From the NCBI RefSeq assembly GCF_003095375.1, contig NZ_QEHR01000001.1, positions 372,001 to 436,000 of the forward strand: a stretch of 64,000 bases of DNA. Direction: 5' to 3'. Made by a program: the position numbers and the translations under genes. Of the stretch, positions 49,020-59,177 are shown one piece after another; position 1 is the first letter of the stretch; every line of letters begins with the position of its first letter. The notes beneath the pieces are model-generated. The model was not told the DNA's origin. It saw only the letters and a program-made list of their open reading frames with translations, and did no database searches. Origin of the DNA: Marixanthomonas spongiae. Its GTDB lineage: Bacteria; Bacteroidota; Bacteroidia; Flavobacteriales; Flavobacteriaceae.

Positions 49020-51056
49020 ATGAGATTTATCAATTTTGCCGTCGTCAAGTTTTCTGTGTTCCTGACCTTAGGAATCCTTTCGGCGTATTTTTTCCCTACA
49101 GCTACCTCTACGCTCCCTTTCGTTCTTTTTGGTTTCGGACTGCTAATTGTGCTTTGGTTTATTGAAAGAAAACACCTCCAAAAATCGATTTTTTTCGGAA
49201 TCTTAACCTACCTTATATTCTTCGGAATTGGCTCCGCCAGCTATCAATTGCAGCTTCCCAAGTTTCAAGATAGGCATTACTCGAAGGTTATTTCAGAAAT
49301 AAATAATTCTGAAACACCTTTACTATCCTTAAAAATCACCGAGGTTTTAAAACCAGACCGCTACAATTATAAATACATAGCCGAATGCAATGCCGTCAAC
49401 ACTTTTGAAACAACCGGCAACGTGTTGTTGAACATTAGAAAAGATTCAATTTTAAAAGAATATACTATTGACGACGTTTTATTGATATCCGAACGCGTGG
49501 TTTCTATCCCGAAACCCTTGAACCCGCATCAATTTGATTATTCAGCATACATGAAAAAGCTCGGGGTATATTACCAATTAAGGACCAAGCCCCGGGATAT
49601 TTTAGCCTATGAAAAAGGGCGCACCACCATTTGGGGCAACGCTGCAAGTTTTCGAAACCACTTGATTGCCAAACTTAAAAAAAGCAAGATCACCAAAGAT
49701 GAACGTTCCATTATCCAAGCCTTGGTCTTGGGAGAGCGCAGGGATATCGACAAACAGTTGTATGCAGATTATGCCGCAGCTGGAGCAGTACATATTTTAG
49801 CCGTTTCGGGATTGCACGTGGGTATTTTATTCTTTATTTTAAAATGGCTGTTCCTGCCTTTGGGAAATCTGCGTTATGGCGAACAACTCAAAGCCATTGC
49901 AGTTATTGGCTGTTTGTTCGGTTTTGCCCTGTTGGCTGGGCTTTCGCCTTCGGTGGTACGGGCCGCTACTATGTTTTCGCTGTTTTTGTTTGCCGAGCAG
50001 TTAAAACGCCCTACCAACAGTATAAACACCTTGTTTTTATCGTATTTGCTATTGTTGCTCATAAACCCGTTGTGGTTGTTTCATGTAGGGTTTCAACTAA
50101 GCTATTTGGCCGTGTTCTTTATTTTATTGATACAGCCCAAGCTGTATGCATATTGGCATCCCAAAAACGTGGTGTTACGAAAAATCTGGGCCATCGTGAC
50201 GGTGACCGTTGCGGCACAAATAGGGGTCGTGCCATTAAGTTTGTTTTATTTTCATCAGTTCCCCGGTTTGTTTTTAATAACTAATATTGTGGTGCTTCCG
50301 TTTCTGGGGATTTTGCTGGGGATTGGATTGGTGATCGTGCTATTGGTATTTTTAAACACCTTGCCATCGTGGCTTGCAGAAGCCTATAATTATGTGGTAT
50401 CCTGGCTAAACAGTTTTATACGCTGGGTGGCCAATCAGGATGGTTTTCTGTTTCAGGACATTCACTTTTCCGAAGGAAAAACAATGGCCTCTTACTTGGT
50501 GATCATTTCAATTATTTTACTCTGGAAACGGTATTCCTATCGCCGCTTAACGGTTTGCTTAGCGAGCGTCTGTGTGTTGCTTGGCGTTTTTATATGGGAC
50601 AAGCAGAAGGTTTCAGGGAATGAGTTAATCGTGTTTCAGAAAAACAGGAATACGTTGATGGCGGTTAAACAAGGTGCTAACTTGACGCTTTTCCGAAGTG
50701 ACACCCTTTCAGAAACGTTAAAAAACACGTTCCCTATTAAGGCATATCGGACTGCACATAAAATTGACCATTTTTCAGAACAGCTGTTTCCGAAGGTATT
50801 TTCGTACGGCAACAAAACCATATTGGTAGTGGACAGTTCAGCCATAGTCCCGAAACGTGCTAAAATCGATTTGGTAGTGCTCACACAAAGCCCGAAAATA
50901 AACCTGGAACGATTGATAGACAGCCTGAAACCAATGAAAATAATAGCCGACGGGAACAATTACAAAAGCTACGTGAACCGCTGGCGCAGCACCTGTGCAA
51001 CAAAAAAGCTCCCCTTTTACCACACGGGTACCAAGGGAGCCTTCATTTTAGAGTAG
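49020..51056 (+). CDS. comEC: ComEC/Rec2-family DNA-uptake channel protein
   Basis: ComEC forms the inner-membrane channel for single-stranded DNA in natural transformation. The 678-residue protein has two or three N-terminal helices, an OB-fold/DUF4131 segment (about 100-215), and the Competence domain (about 235-500). The Competence domain includes GERRDIDKQLYADYAAAGAVHILAVSGLHVGIL (shortened: AVHILAVSGLHVG) and GLSPSVVRA. The C-terminal part (about 530-678) resembles a shrunken metallo-beta-lactamase domain but lacks the HxHxDH metal motif, as in other Bacteroidota. It is divergent from paaE. Confidence 0.9.
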   Translation: MRFINFAVVKFSVFLTLGILSAYFFPTATSTLPFVLFGFGLLIVLWFIERKHLQKSIFFGILTYLIFFGIGSASYQLQLPKFQDRHYSKVISEINNSETPLLSLKITEVLKPDRYNYKYIAECNAVNTFETTGNVLLNIRKDSILKEYTIDDVLLISERVVSIPKPLNPHQFDYSAYMKKLGVYYQLRTKPRDILAYEKGRTTIWGNAASFRNHLIAKLKKSKITKDERSIIQALVLGERRDIDKQLYADYAAAGAVHILAVSGLHVGILFFILKWLFLPLGNLRYGEQLKAIAVIGCLFGFALLAGLSPSVVRAATMFSLFLFAEQLKRPTNSINTLFLSYLLLLLINPLWLFHVGFQLSYLAVFFILLIQPKLYAYWHPKNVVLRKIWAIVTVTVAAQIGVVPLSLFYFHQFPGLFLITNIVVLPFLGILLGIGLVIVLLVFLNTLPSWLAEAYNYVVSWLNSFIRWVANQDGFLFQDIHFSEGKTMASYLVIISIILLWKRYSYRRLTVCLASVCVLLGVFIWDKQKVSGNELIVFQKNRNTLMAVKQGANLTLFRSDTLSETLKNTFPIKAYRTAHKIDHFSEQLFPKVFSYGNKTILVVDSSAIVPKRAKIDLVVLTQSPKINLERLIDSLKPMKIIADGNNYKSYVNRWRSTCATKKLPFYHTGTKGAFILE

Positions 51057-51083
51057 TGAAACACTTAACTAAAAACCCTACTC

Positions 51084-51617
51084 TTAAAAAGTGCTTTCAA
51101 AGTTCTTTTGATATTCCTGCCACGCTTTGGCAGTTGTTAATTTCTTATAATCATCATTGGCGATCATTTTTAAATAGATCTCCAGCTGTTTTGGGGTTTT
51201 GTAACCGGGGAGAGCCTGTATAAGCTCACCATCTTCTTCAAAAAACACCAAATTGGGATAAGCCCTTATTTTTAGCGCATGCGCAAACAAGTGCTGGGCA
51301 TTGCGCCCTTTTCGGCCCTCCTTGTAATTGGGGTTAGTATAGGTGAAGTCTTGGTAGGTAACTTCTTCGGTCCCTTCGGCATTGAACTTTACGGCATAAT
51401 AATGCTCGTTTACAAACGCAATGACATCTTTGTTGCTGAAGGTGTTCCTATCTAACATTTTACATGGTCCGCACCAGCTGGTGTAGACGTCCATGAAGAT
51501 TTTTTTCGGTTCTTTTTCTTGTGCTGCCAAGGCTTCGTTCATGGTCATCCAATTGATTTTTTGAGCGGAGACGGATGCTGTAGCCAGTAAAATAAGAAGC
51601 AGTAGTGTTTTTTTCAT
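51084..51617 (-). CDS. exported thioredoxin-fold protein
   Basis: A 177-residue protein, start ATG 51617 (MKKTLLLLILLATAS), with a signal peptide ending VSAQ. The thioredoxin fold has VYTSWCGPCKMLDRNTF with the CGPC redox pair and a cis-proline region in LKIRAYPNLVFFEEDGEL. The KIFMDVYT start fits the Thioredoxin_7/DUF255-like group. It probably acts in the periplasm in disulfide or redox maintenance. Lies beyond the terminator of the POT genes, so it has its own transcript. Confidence 0.87.
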   Translation of the reverse strand: MKKTLLLLILLATASVSAQKINWMTMNEALAAQEKEPKKIFMDVYTSWCGPCKMLDRNTFSNKDVIAFVNEHYYAVKFNAEGTEEVTYQDFTYTNPNYKEGRKGRNAQHLFAHALKIRAYPNLVFFEEDGELIQALPGYKTPKQLEIYLKMIANDDYKKLTTAKAWQEYQKNFESTF

Positions 51618-51651
51618 ATCGTTTATTCTTTTTGCTTGGGTTATTAATAGC

Positions 51652-51683
51652 AAAAAACGTTCCACACAATGGGAACGTTTTTT
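51652..51683 (-). terminator. terminator of the DPP-IV/POT operon
   Basis: A 12-bp perfect stem AAAAAACGTTCC (51652-51663) with GGAACGTTTTTT (51672-51683) and 8 loop bases. It has A and T tracts at each end and lies 20 bases after the stop of the POT gene. Confidence 0.82.
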
Positions 51684-51703
51684 ATCTCGATTTGTTGTGT
51701 TCG

Positions 51704-53794
51704 TTATCGTACGCCGTGCATTAATCGCTTCAACACTGGGTTAAGCGCTAAAATCAGTAAGCCGGCAACAGTTGGCACTATGGTAAATATCAAAAAGAAG
51801 GTGGAAAGTGAGTACTGCTCGGTAATGTTTTCTATCTGTCCACCTACCACAGCGGCTAATTTATTACCAATGGCAATGGCCAAGTACCACATACCGAACA
51901 TCAAAGCGATCATTCTCGCCGGAACAAGTTTCGATACGTAGGACAAACCTACCGGAGACAAGCACAGCTCGCCGAGGGTATGGAACAAGTAGGCGAAAAT
52001 CAACCAGATCATGCTCACTTTTACCCCTTCGGTTATTCCGTGCGAACCATACGCCAACAATCCGAAACCTATGGCCATAATAATAAGCCCCAAGGCATAT
52101 TTAACCGCCGCTGACGGATTGTACTTGCTGTCCCACCATTTTGAGAAGAACGATGCAAAAGCAATGATAAAGAAGGAGTTCAAGATACTGAACCACGACA
52201 CGGTAATTTCTATTTGGTTTTGTTTCACCTCGGTAACGGTGGCTTCAATGATGCCGTTATCCCTGTCTTGGGCAATGGCATTTTCTTTGGCAAAGGCCAC
52301 TTTTTCTTCGTTGAGATAGCCAAAAATGGTTCTTTCGTTGTCTTTATTGATGATTTTTATGGTAGAACCTACTTCAAAATCCTTAGGTTCGGCAATGGAG
52401 GTCACACGATCGACCACTGTAACGCCCGTTTCAATATTAGTATTTTCGGTAACGGGAATGTAATCTACGGTTTTGTTTCCTTCTTCATCTGTATTTTCAA
52501 CCTGAATGGCCTTATAGGTAACATCGTAAGCGGTAGTAGAAAGATCCCTGTTGAGCATCCAGCCCACCAAGCCCCACATGCTCAAAAAGCAAATGGCCAA
52601 AACAATGTTCGAGCCCGGAATGGTTTTGTACGTTTTTTTCCATAGTAAAAACAACACGTAGGTTATAATGCCCAACGGCACAACGGTCAACAAAATATTG
52701 ACAATATTATAAGCTATTGCAGCATTGCCGCTCAACACCCTATCCACATTATCCCTGGCAAATAATATTAATGAAGATGCGCCTTGCTCGAATGAAAGCC
52801 AAAAGAACACGGTAAAAAAGGCAAAAATGACAAAGGCGATCATCCGGTCGCGGACGATTTTACTGTACCTGGAAATACGTCGAATTACCAACACCAAGAA
52901 CAACAACAATCCAATTAGTACCGTGACTATTTGCCCGTCGAGCCCAAAAGCTTCGAACGGAAAGAGATTTACGTTGCCAATTTTTGAAAGTGGATCGTTT
53001 ATCAAGTATCCCAATCCAATAATGGAGGTTATAACGATCAAAACCTTGTCCAATATGGTAAACGGGTTTTGTTTTTCCACTTGTTCTTCCATGCGGTCTT
53101 CTTCGGGACTGCCTTCATTGATGTTCTGTGGTAGTTCTACCTCATGCACTTTAGAAGGTTTCCCCCCTATTTTACCGAACAACGGTTTTGCCAGCCAAAA
53201 CTGCAAAGTACCCAAAAGCATAAAAATCCCTGCCAGGCCAAAGCCCCAAGACCAGCCTACGCGTTCGGCTAAATAACCACACAGCATCATCCCAAAAAAG
53301 GCACCGGCATTTACGCCCATGTAGAATATGGTATAAGCACCATCTTTCTTTTCGGGGTTTTTCTTGTACATTTCAGATATAATGGAGGTAATATTCGGTT
53401 TAAAGAAACCGGTACCAATGACCAATAGCGCCAAACCTACATAAAGCGAGGCTTCGGTTTCAATGGCCATACTGGCGTGGCCCAAGGTCATGATCAATGC
53501 ACCAATGACCACTGCCCAGCGATAGCCGGTAAGTTTATCGGCAATGATACCACCAAGAATGGGCGTTAAATACAGCAACCCTGCATAGGTTCCGAAAAGT
53601 GCTCCTGCATTTGCCGCGGTCCATTCCCAACCGGGATTGTAGCCAATGGCGGCCATGGTTAAAAAATTCACCAATAGAACGCGCATTCCGTAGAATGAAA
53701 AACGCTCCCACATTTCGGTAAAGAAAAGGACGAACAAACCGGCCGGATGGCCCATTACTTTATCCTTAAACAGGTTTTCAATATCTGTGTTCAT
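51704..53794 (-). CDS. POT-family di/tripeptide transporter with an inserted domain
   Basis: A 696-residue proton-coupled oligopeptide transporter of the inner membrane. It has the family features GHPAGLFVLFFTEMWERFSFYGMR (ExxERFxYY-like motif, in TEMWERFSFYGM), FYMGVNAGAFFG and FKPNITSII. The usual family length is about 450-500 residues; here about 110 residues of soluble, beta-rich sequence (roughly 425-540, including GNKTVDYIPVTENTN and FEVGSTIKIINKD) are inserted between late helices. It follows another POT gene by 14 bases and the two follow DPP-IV, giving a peptide-degradation and uptake unit. Confidence 0.92.
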   Translation of the reverse strand: MNTDIENLFKDKVMGHPAGLFVLFFTEMWERFSFYGMRVLLVNFLTMAAIGYNPGWEWTAANAGALFGTYAGLLYLTPILGGIIADKLTGYRWAVVIGALIMTLGHASMAIETEASLYVGLALLVIGTGFFKPNITSIISEMYKKNPEKKDGAYTIFYMGVNAGAFFGMMLCGYLAERVGWSWGFGLAGIFMLLGTLQFWLAKPLFGKIGGKPSKVHEVELPQNINEGSPEEDRMEEQVEKQNPFTILDKVLIVITSIIGLGYLINDPLSKIGNVNLFPFEAFGLDGQIVTVLIGLLLFLVLVIRRISRYSKIVRDRMIAFVIFAFFTVFFWLSFEQGASSLILFARDNVDRVLSGNAAIAYNIVNILLTVVPLGIITYVLFLLWKKTYKTIPGSNIVLAICFLSMWGLVGWMLNRDLSTTAYDVTYKAIQVENTDEEGNKTVDYIPVTENTNIETGVTVVDRVTSIAEPKDFEVGSTIKIINKDNERTIFGYLNEEKVAFAKENAIAQDRDNGIIEATVTEVKQNQIEITVSWFSILNSFFIIAFASFFSKWWDSKYNPSAAVKYALGLIIMAIGFGLLAYGSHGITEGVKVSMIWLIFAYLFHTLGELCLSPVGLSYVSKLVPARMIALMFGMWYLAIAIGNKLAAVVGGQIENITEQYSLSTFFLIFTIVPTVAGLLILALNPVLKRLMHGVR

Positions 53795-53808
53795 ATAGTT
53801 ACGTTAAA

Positions 53809-55212
53809 TTATAGAGGTTTATTGATGTCTTCGTCTGCCAGTTCGTACTGCTCCTGTTCAAGCATCTCCCGCTCATTGTCTTCGGCACCGTGGGTGAGTT
53901 TTTCGAGTTTCTTTCTGAAAATCAGCACTAACAGTCCAAAAGCCACACAGAAAACAGCAATACCTGTAAATACAGTATATTCACCTAAATCTGAGGCAGA
54001 CTCGCCCAATAATCCGGCAACTTTATTTCCTAAGCCAGTCATCGCAAAATAAACCCCCATCATCAAAGAAGCGTATTTAAGCGGCGCCAATTTAGTTATA
54101 TAAGAAAGCGCCACTGGCGAAAGACACAATTCCCCAATGGTATGAAACAAATAGGCGGCTACCAACCAGTACATAGCCGATGCGCCTTCAATATTGTATT
54201 GCGCGGCGGCTCCTGTCATAAAAAAGAAGCCAGCGCCCATAATTATAAGGCCGACACACATTTTAAAGAGAGAGGTTGAAACCTTCCCTTTTAACTTCCG
54301 CTTTGCCCAATATCCCGCTACGATGGTACCGAAAATAATAATGAACATCGCATTTAGCGATTGAAACCAAGAGGCAGGTACTTGCCAACCAAAAAGCATT
54401 CTATCGGTTTTTTCGGCAGCATAAATATTCATCAACCCACCGGCTTGTTCAAATGCACCCCAGAACACGATTACCATAATAAAGGAAATGAAAAGTACTA
54501 CGATACGATCTTTTTCTTTTTTATTCAGCGGACGGTTCATTGCGGCTTTTTCTTCTTCGTTTTCTGAAGTATTGGTATTATTGCCCACATATTTTAGGTG
54601 TTTTTGCCCTAACACGTATTGCAATAAGCCCAATGCCATTCCAATAGCGGCCAAACCAAATCCATAGTGCCAACCATATTTTTCGCCAACATAACCAACG
54701 ATGATACTGGATAAAAACGCTCCTACGTTAATACCAATATAAAAAATGGTGAACCCTTTGTCTCTTCTTATATCTCCTTTTTTATATAACCCACCTACCA
54801 TGGTCGAAATATTGGGCTTAAGCATCCCTACACCGGCTACGATGAGCCCCAAACCTGTGTAGAACGCCCACATTTCTTCAATGGACAAGATACCGTGACC
54901 TGCCACCAGTAAAATACCGCCCCATAAAACGGATTTTTTCTGTCCCAGAAATTTATCGGCTATCCACCCTCCAGGTATAGAAGCGACATATACAAACATG
55001 GTGTACCATCCATAAAGCTCTAAAGCCTCATCGTTGCTCCAGCCCAATCCAGCATTATCGCTTACGGTTTCGGCCACTAAATAAAGCACCAATATCGCCC
55101 GCATTCCGTAGTAGGAGAAACGCTCCCACATTTCGGTAAAAAACAGGATATACAGGCCTACGGGATGGCCAAATAATTCTTTCTGATTTTTATACTGTAC
55201 TGTATCTGCCAT
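53809..55212 (-). CDS. POT-family di/tripeptide transporter
   Basis: A 467-residue proton-coupled peptide transporter with the normal family length. Motifs are FFTEMWERFSYYGMRAI, FYIGINVGAFLSSI and LKPNISTMVGGLY, plus about twelve to fourteen helices. It has no inserted domain, in contrast to its neighbour. It lies 26 bases downstream of the DPP-IV gene, which produces its likely dipeptide substrates in the periplasm. Confidence 0.94.
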   Translation of the reverse strand: MADTVQYKNQKELFGHPVGLYILFFTEMWERFSYYGMRAILVLYLVAETVSDNAGLGWSNDEALELYGWYTMFVYVASIPGGWIADKFLGQKKSVLWGGILLVAGHGILSIEEMWAFYTGLGLIVAGVGMLKPNISTMVGGLYKKGDIRRDKGFTIFYIGINVGAFLSSIIVGYVGEKYGWHYGFGLAAIGMALGLLQYVLGQKHLKYVGNNTNTSENEEEKAAMNRPLNKKEKDRIVVLFISFIMVIVFWGAFEQAGGLMNIYAAEKTDRMLFGWQVPASWFQSLNAMFIIIFGTIVAGYWAKRKLKGKVSTSLFKMCVGLIIMGAGFFFMTGAAAQYNIEGASAMYWLVAAYLFHTIGELCLSPVALSYITKLAPLKYASLMMGVYFAMTGLGNKVAGLLGESASDLGEYTVFTGIAVFCVAFGLLVLIFRKKLEKLTHGAEDNEREMLEQEQYELADEDINKPL

Positions 55213-55238
55213 GATCTTAAAAGATTAGAATAGTTGAT

Positions 55239-57413
55239 TTATAAATTTTCTTTAATGAAGTTGGTCATTTTGGTATAGAGGTGCAAACGGGTGTTTCCTC
55301 CGTAAATGCCGTGGTTTTTATCGGGATAAATGGCCCAGTCAAATTGTTTGTTGGCCTGTACCAAGGCTTCAATAAGCCGCATAGTGTTTTGAACGTGCAC
55401 ATTGTCGTCTGCACTTCCGTGTACCAACAAATAATCGCCTTTCAGTTTGTTTACGTGCGAAATAGGCGAATTTTCGTCATAACCGCTTGGGTTTTCCTGT
55501 GGCGTGGTCATATAACGCTCGGTATAGATACTGTCGTAAAAGCGCCAGCTTGTTACTGGAGCGACGGCAATGGCCATTTCAAAAGTATCGGCACCTTGAA
55601 ACAAGCAATTGGAACTCATAAAACCACCATAGCTCCAGCCCCAGATACCGGTTTTAGACGCATCGATGTACGGACGTTCACTTAATTTTTGTGCAGCGGC
55701 AATTTGATCTTCCACTTCGTATTTGCCCAATTCTTTTTGGGTCATTTTTTTAAAATCGCGCCCTTTGAACCCTGTCCCACGGCCATCTACACAAGCAATA
55801 ATGATGTCTTGCGTATTTGCCAGCATCTCGTGCCAGTAATCGTTAGAACCGTACCAACTGTTAGACACGTTTTGAGAACCAGGCCCCGAATATTGATACA
55901 TAAACAAGGGATATTCTTTGTTAGGGTCAAAGTCCCTGGGTTTGATCAGGTACATATTCAAATCGTAGCCATTTACCGAAATGGTAGAAAATTCTTTAGG
56001 CGACATCACATAAGTATCCACTTTATTTTTAAGCTCCTCGTTGTCTTCTATCACACGGATCAATTTCCCGTCTTTCGCCCTGTTCAACGTAAACAGATAA
56101 GGAGTTTCGGTATTGTGAAAGGTATTGATGTAGTATGTGAAATCGGCACTGAAATCGGCACTGTTGGTTCCAGTCCTGTCGCTTAACCGCACTTTGTTTT
56201 TTCCAGAGCGCAAAATGGAGTACACATCGCGGTTAATACTTCCATTTTCGGTACTTTGGTAATAAATACGGCCTGTGTTTTGGTCAAATCCGTAGTAATT
56301 GGTCACTTCCCAGTCGCCCTTAGTGATCTGGTTGATCAACTTTCCGGTTTTGTCGTAATGATAAATGTGGTTCCAGCCGTCTTTTTCGCTGGTCCAGATA
56401 AAGCTGTTATCGTTTAAAAAGGTCAGGTTATCGGTAATATCAACATAAGCGTCGTCCTTTTCCTGAAGAATCAATTGTGCAGTATTGTCTTGTGCATTAA
56501 CAAAAACCAGGTCCACAGTATTCTGGTGGCGGTTGGTCAATTGGGCACTGAGCACATCTTGGTCTTCGGTCCATTTAATGCGCGGTATGTAGTAGCTGTT
56601 GTACGCATCCAGGTCTATTTTTTGGGTTTCGCCCGAATCTACATTATAAATGTGCAGTGACACTTTTGAATTTGGCTCCCCGGCTTTTGGGTATTTAAAT
56701 ACGTCTTGCGTTGGGTACAGTTCTTGTCCGTAGAGGTCCATAGCAAAGCGGGGCACTTCGGTTTCATCAAATTTAATGTATGCCAGTTTGTTTCCGGCTT
56801 TGTTCCAGTCAAAAGCGCGCACAAAGGCAAATTCTTCTTCATATACCCAATCGGTAATCCCATTGATAATGCTGTTCTTTTTTCCGTCGGAAGTGATTTG
56901 AAAGGTTTCACCCGTTTTCAAATCTTTAATGAACAAGTTATTGTCCTTCCCGTAAGCAATCTTGTTGCCGTCTTTACTGAAATAAGGCTCCTGTATCTGT
57001 TCTTCTGAAACCTTTGTCAATTTTTTCGAAGCAACATTGTACACATAATACGTGCCCAAGCTGGAACGCCTATAGATTTGTTTCAGTCTTGTTGCCAACA
57101 ACATTTTGTTTTCATCCGCACTGAATTCACAAGAAAGCAGTTGATCTACTTCTGGTAAATTGTTAGAGTTTACCAGGGTACGTACTTTCTTTCCGCTTTT
57201 GTAGTCGTAAACATCGATGGTGGCACCATTACGGCCTCGGTTCAATACCGAATATTCTTTCCCGTTATTCAAGGAATGGAGCGCGTCTAGGCGTTGCGCC
57301 CTAAATTCACCGCCCCAAATAGCCTCTAAAGTTATGTCTTTCTGTTGTGCTGTAAGTGTAGAAACTGCTGTGAGAAAAAGCAGTAATAAAGTAGTAGATG
57401 CTTGTATTTTCAA
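55239..57413 (-). CDS. dipeptidyl peptidase IV (S9 family)
   Basis: This periplasmic serine peptidase releases X-Pro or X-Ala dipeptides from peptide N-termini. The 724-residue protein starts with a signal peptide (TTLLLLFLTAVSTLTAQQ), has a beta-propeller DPPIV_N domain (about 90-450), and the Glu pair for N-terminus binding in VYEEEFAFVRAF. In the hydrolase domain the catalytic residues appear in GWSYGGFMSS (serine), GSADDNVHVQN (aspartate) and DKNHGIYGG (histidine). It is the first gene of a unit with two POT transporters. Confidence 0.94.
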   Translation of the reverse strand: MKIQASTTLLLLFLTAVSTLTAQQKDITLEAIWGGEFRAQRLDALHSLNNGKEYSVLNRGRNGATIDVYDYKSGKKVRTLVNSNNLPEVDQLLSCEFSADENKMLLATRLKQIYRRSSLGTYYVYNVASKKLTKVSEEQIQEPYFSKDGNKIAYGKDNNLFIKDLKTGETFQITSDGKKNSIINGITDWVYEEEFAFVRAFDWNKAGNKLAYIKFDETEVPRFAMDLYGQELYPTQDVFKYPKAGEPNSKVSLHIYNVDSGETQKIDLDAYNSYYIPRIKWTEDQDVLSAQLTNRHQNTVDLVFVNAQDNTAQLILQEKDDAYVDITDNLTFLNDNSFIWTSEKDGWNHIYHYDKTGKLINQITKGDWEVTNYYGFDQNTGRIYYQSTENGSINRDVYSILRSGKNKVRLSDRTGTNSADFSADFTYYINTFHNTETPYLFTLNRAKDGKLIRVIEDNEELKNKVDTYVMSPKEFSTISVNGYDLNMYLIKPRDFDPNKEYPLFMYQYSGPGSQNVSNSWYGSNDYWHEMLANTQDIIIACVDGRGTGFKGRDFKKMTQKELGKYEVEDQIAAAQKLSERPYIDASKTGIWGWSYGGFMSSNCLFQGADTFEMAIAVAPVTSWRFYDSIYTERYMTTPQENPSGYDENSPISHVNKLKGDYLLVHGSADDNVHVQNTMRLIEALVQANKQFDWAIYPDKNHGIYGGNTRLHLYTKMTNFIKENL

Positions 57414-57501
57414 ACTGTTAAAATTTTAATACGCCAATGTTACTAATTTTTACTGAAAATTGAATGGTTTTTTGTGTTAAATACGGTCTGTTGTCGGCAA
57501 T

Positions 57502-57538
57502 TTTGCCCTTTTCAACAATGTTAGAAATAGTATCTTTG
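57502..57538 (+). promoter_or_regulatory. candidate promoter of the HMG-CoA reductase gene
   Basis: TATCTTTG (57531-57538) matches the -7 consensus, 18 bases before the ATG. TTTG (57502-57505) lies 25 bases upstream, longer than usual. Confidence 0.4.
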
Positions 57539-57556
57539 TAATTCAATTTCACAAAT

Positions 57557-58870
57557 ATGGCGGAGCCCGTTACCGGATTTTCAAAAAAAACCAAAGCAGA
57601 GAAAATAGATTGGTTGGCAAAAACCTATCTAAACAACAACCCTGAAGCCCTTCGTACGCTTCAAAAATACTGGAACGAAGACCTCAAACTGCAAAAACTC
57701 CACGACGATTTTATTGAAAACACCGTAAGCAATTACTATTTGCCTTTTGGCGTTGCGCCCAACTTTTTAATAAACGGCAAGCTGTTTGCCTTGCCTATGG
57801 TAATCGAAGAAAGCTCCGTGGTGGCAGCGGCCAGCAATGCGGCCAAGTTTTGGTTGCAGCGCGGCGGGTTTAAAGCCCAAGTGCTTTCCACCCAAAAAAA
57901 CGGGCAGGTGCACGTGGATTACTTCGGAAAGGAGCAGGATATCGTTTCGTTTTTTGCTGAAGTGAAACCGAAATTAATCGCAGGTATTTCCACCATTCAA
58001 AAGAATATGAAAAAACGGGGCGGCGGTCTTGTCGATATTGAATTGATTTCTAAAACCGAAGCCCTAAACGGTTATTACCAGCTGCACTGCACTTTTGAAA
58101 CGCTGGATGCGATGGGCGCCAATTTCATTAACAGTTGCTTGGAACAGATTGCCAAAGACTTTGAGGCCGAAGCCGACTCGTACGCTCCCTTTATGGCACA
58201 AAACGCTTTTCCTGAAATTGTAATGAGCATCCTGTCCAATTACGTGCCAGAATGTTTAGTAAAAGCGGAAGTGAGCTGTCCCGTAGAAAAATTAGCACAA
58301 AAAGATATCTCTGGAGCAACTTTTGCCCAAAAATTCGTCCGCGCCATACACATTGCCAAAACCGAACCCCGCCGGGCCGTGACCCACAATAAAGGCATCA
58401 TGAACGGTATCGACGCACTTATTTTGGCCACCGGAAACGACTTTAGAGCCGTTGAAGCAGGTATTCATGCCTATGCGTCTAAAGATGGGAAATACACTAG
58501 CTTAACCAATGCTAAAATTGAAGAAGGCATCTTTACTTTTTCCATAGAAATACCCTTGGCGCTAGGCACCGTTGGCGGACTTACCAACTTGCACCCACTT
58601 GTAAAATTCGCTTTCGATTTATTGCAAAACCCCAATGCCAAACAGCTTATGGAAATCGTTGCCGTGGCCGGACTGGCCCAGAATTTTGCCGCCATCCGCT
58701 CTTTGGTGACCACCGGCATTCAAAAAGGGCACATGAAAATGCACCTCATGAATATTTTAAATCAATTGGAAGCTTCAGAAACCGAAAAAAAGAAAGCCGT
58801 TGCCCATTTTAACGACAACACGGTTTCACATAGTGCGGTGATTTCTTTTCTAGACAAAACACGAGCTTAA
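57557..58870 (+). CDS. mvaA: hydroxymethylglutaryl-CoA reductase, class II
   Basis: HMG-CoA reductase makes or consumes mevalonate; in flavobacteria the class II enzyme supplies the mevalonate route to isoprenoids. The 437-residue protein has ENTVSNYYLPFGVAPNFLING-type N-terminal signature (NYYLPFGVAPNFLI), LPMVIEESSVVAAASNAAKFW (catalytic glutamate), THNKGIMNGIDAL (lysine), ATGNDFRAVEAG (aspartate) and GTVGGLTNLHP. A histidine in the C-terminal flap (VSHSAV) may be the proton donor. The GHMP kinase at 59532 and this gene probably serve the same pathway. Confidence 0.93.
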   Translation: MAEPVTGFSKKTKAEKIDWLAKTYLNNNPEALRTLQKYWNEDLKLQKLHDDFIENTVSNYYLPFGVAPNFLINGKLFALPMVIEESSVVAAASNAAKFWLQRGGFKAQVLSTQKNGQVHVDYFGKEQDIVSFFAEVKPKLIAGISTIQKNMKKRGGGLVDIELISKTEALNGYYQLHCTFETLDAMGANFINSCLEQIAKDFEAEADSYAPFMAQNAFPEIVMSILSNYVPECLVKAEVSCPVEKLAQKDISGATFAQKFVRAIHIAKTEPRRAVTHNKGIMNGIDALILATGNDFRAVEAGIHAYASKDGKYTSLTNAKIEEGIFTFSIEIPLALGTVGGLTNLHPLVKFAFDLLQNPNAKQLMEIVAVAGLAQNFAAIRSLVTTGIQKGHMKMHLMNILNQLEASETEKKKAVAHFNDNTVSHSAVISFLDKTRA

Positions 58871-58896
58871 AAAAATGAGTCTGTATTAATACTATC

Positions 58897-59177
58897 ATGG
58901 AAATAATTTGGACAAATAGAGCACATTATACTTACGACAGCGATATTGCCTACCTTATTGACGAATGGTCTATAGAAGTTGCCAAAAGTTTTATCGATAA
59001 AGTTGAACAAACGGAAAAGCTGCTTTTGGAAAATCCCGAATAGGGAGATTCGATGATGAATTAAAGTTAAATAAACTACTGGTTGTTAGCCAAATTTATT
59101 TGTTTTATGAAATACACGGCGATGAAATTGTATTGATGGATTTTTGGAACAATCACAAACACCCTTATTGGTTATAG
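58897..59177 (+). pseudogene. RelE/ParE-family toxin, frameshifted
   Basis: The frame starts MEIIWTNRAHYTYDSDIAYL and continues to LLLENPE, where a TAG appears at 59041. Shifting by one base at CCCGAATAGGG (59036-59045) restores IGRFDDELKLNKLLVVSQ and a normal end, DFWNNHKHPYWL with TAG at 59175-59177. Thus one base (likely an A) was lost and the toxin is inactive. RelE/ParE members of about 94 residues match in length. It lies tail to tail with an HTH gene, overlapping by 6 bases. Confidence 0.85.
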
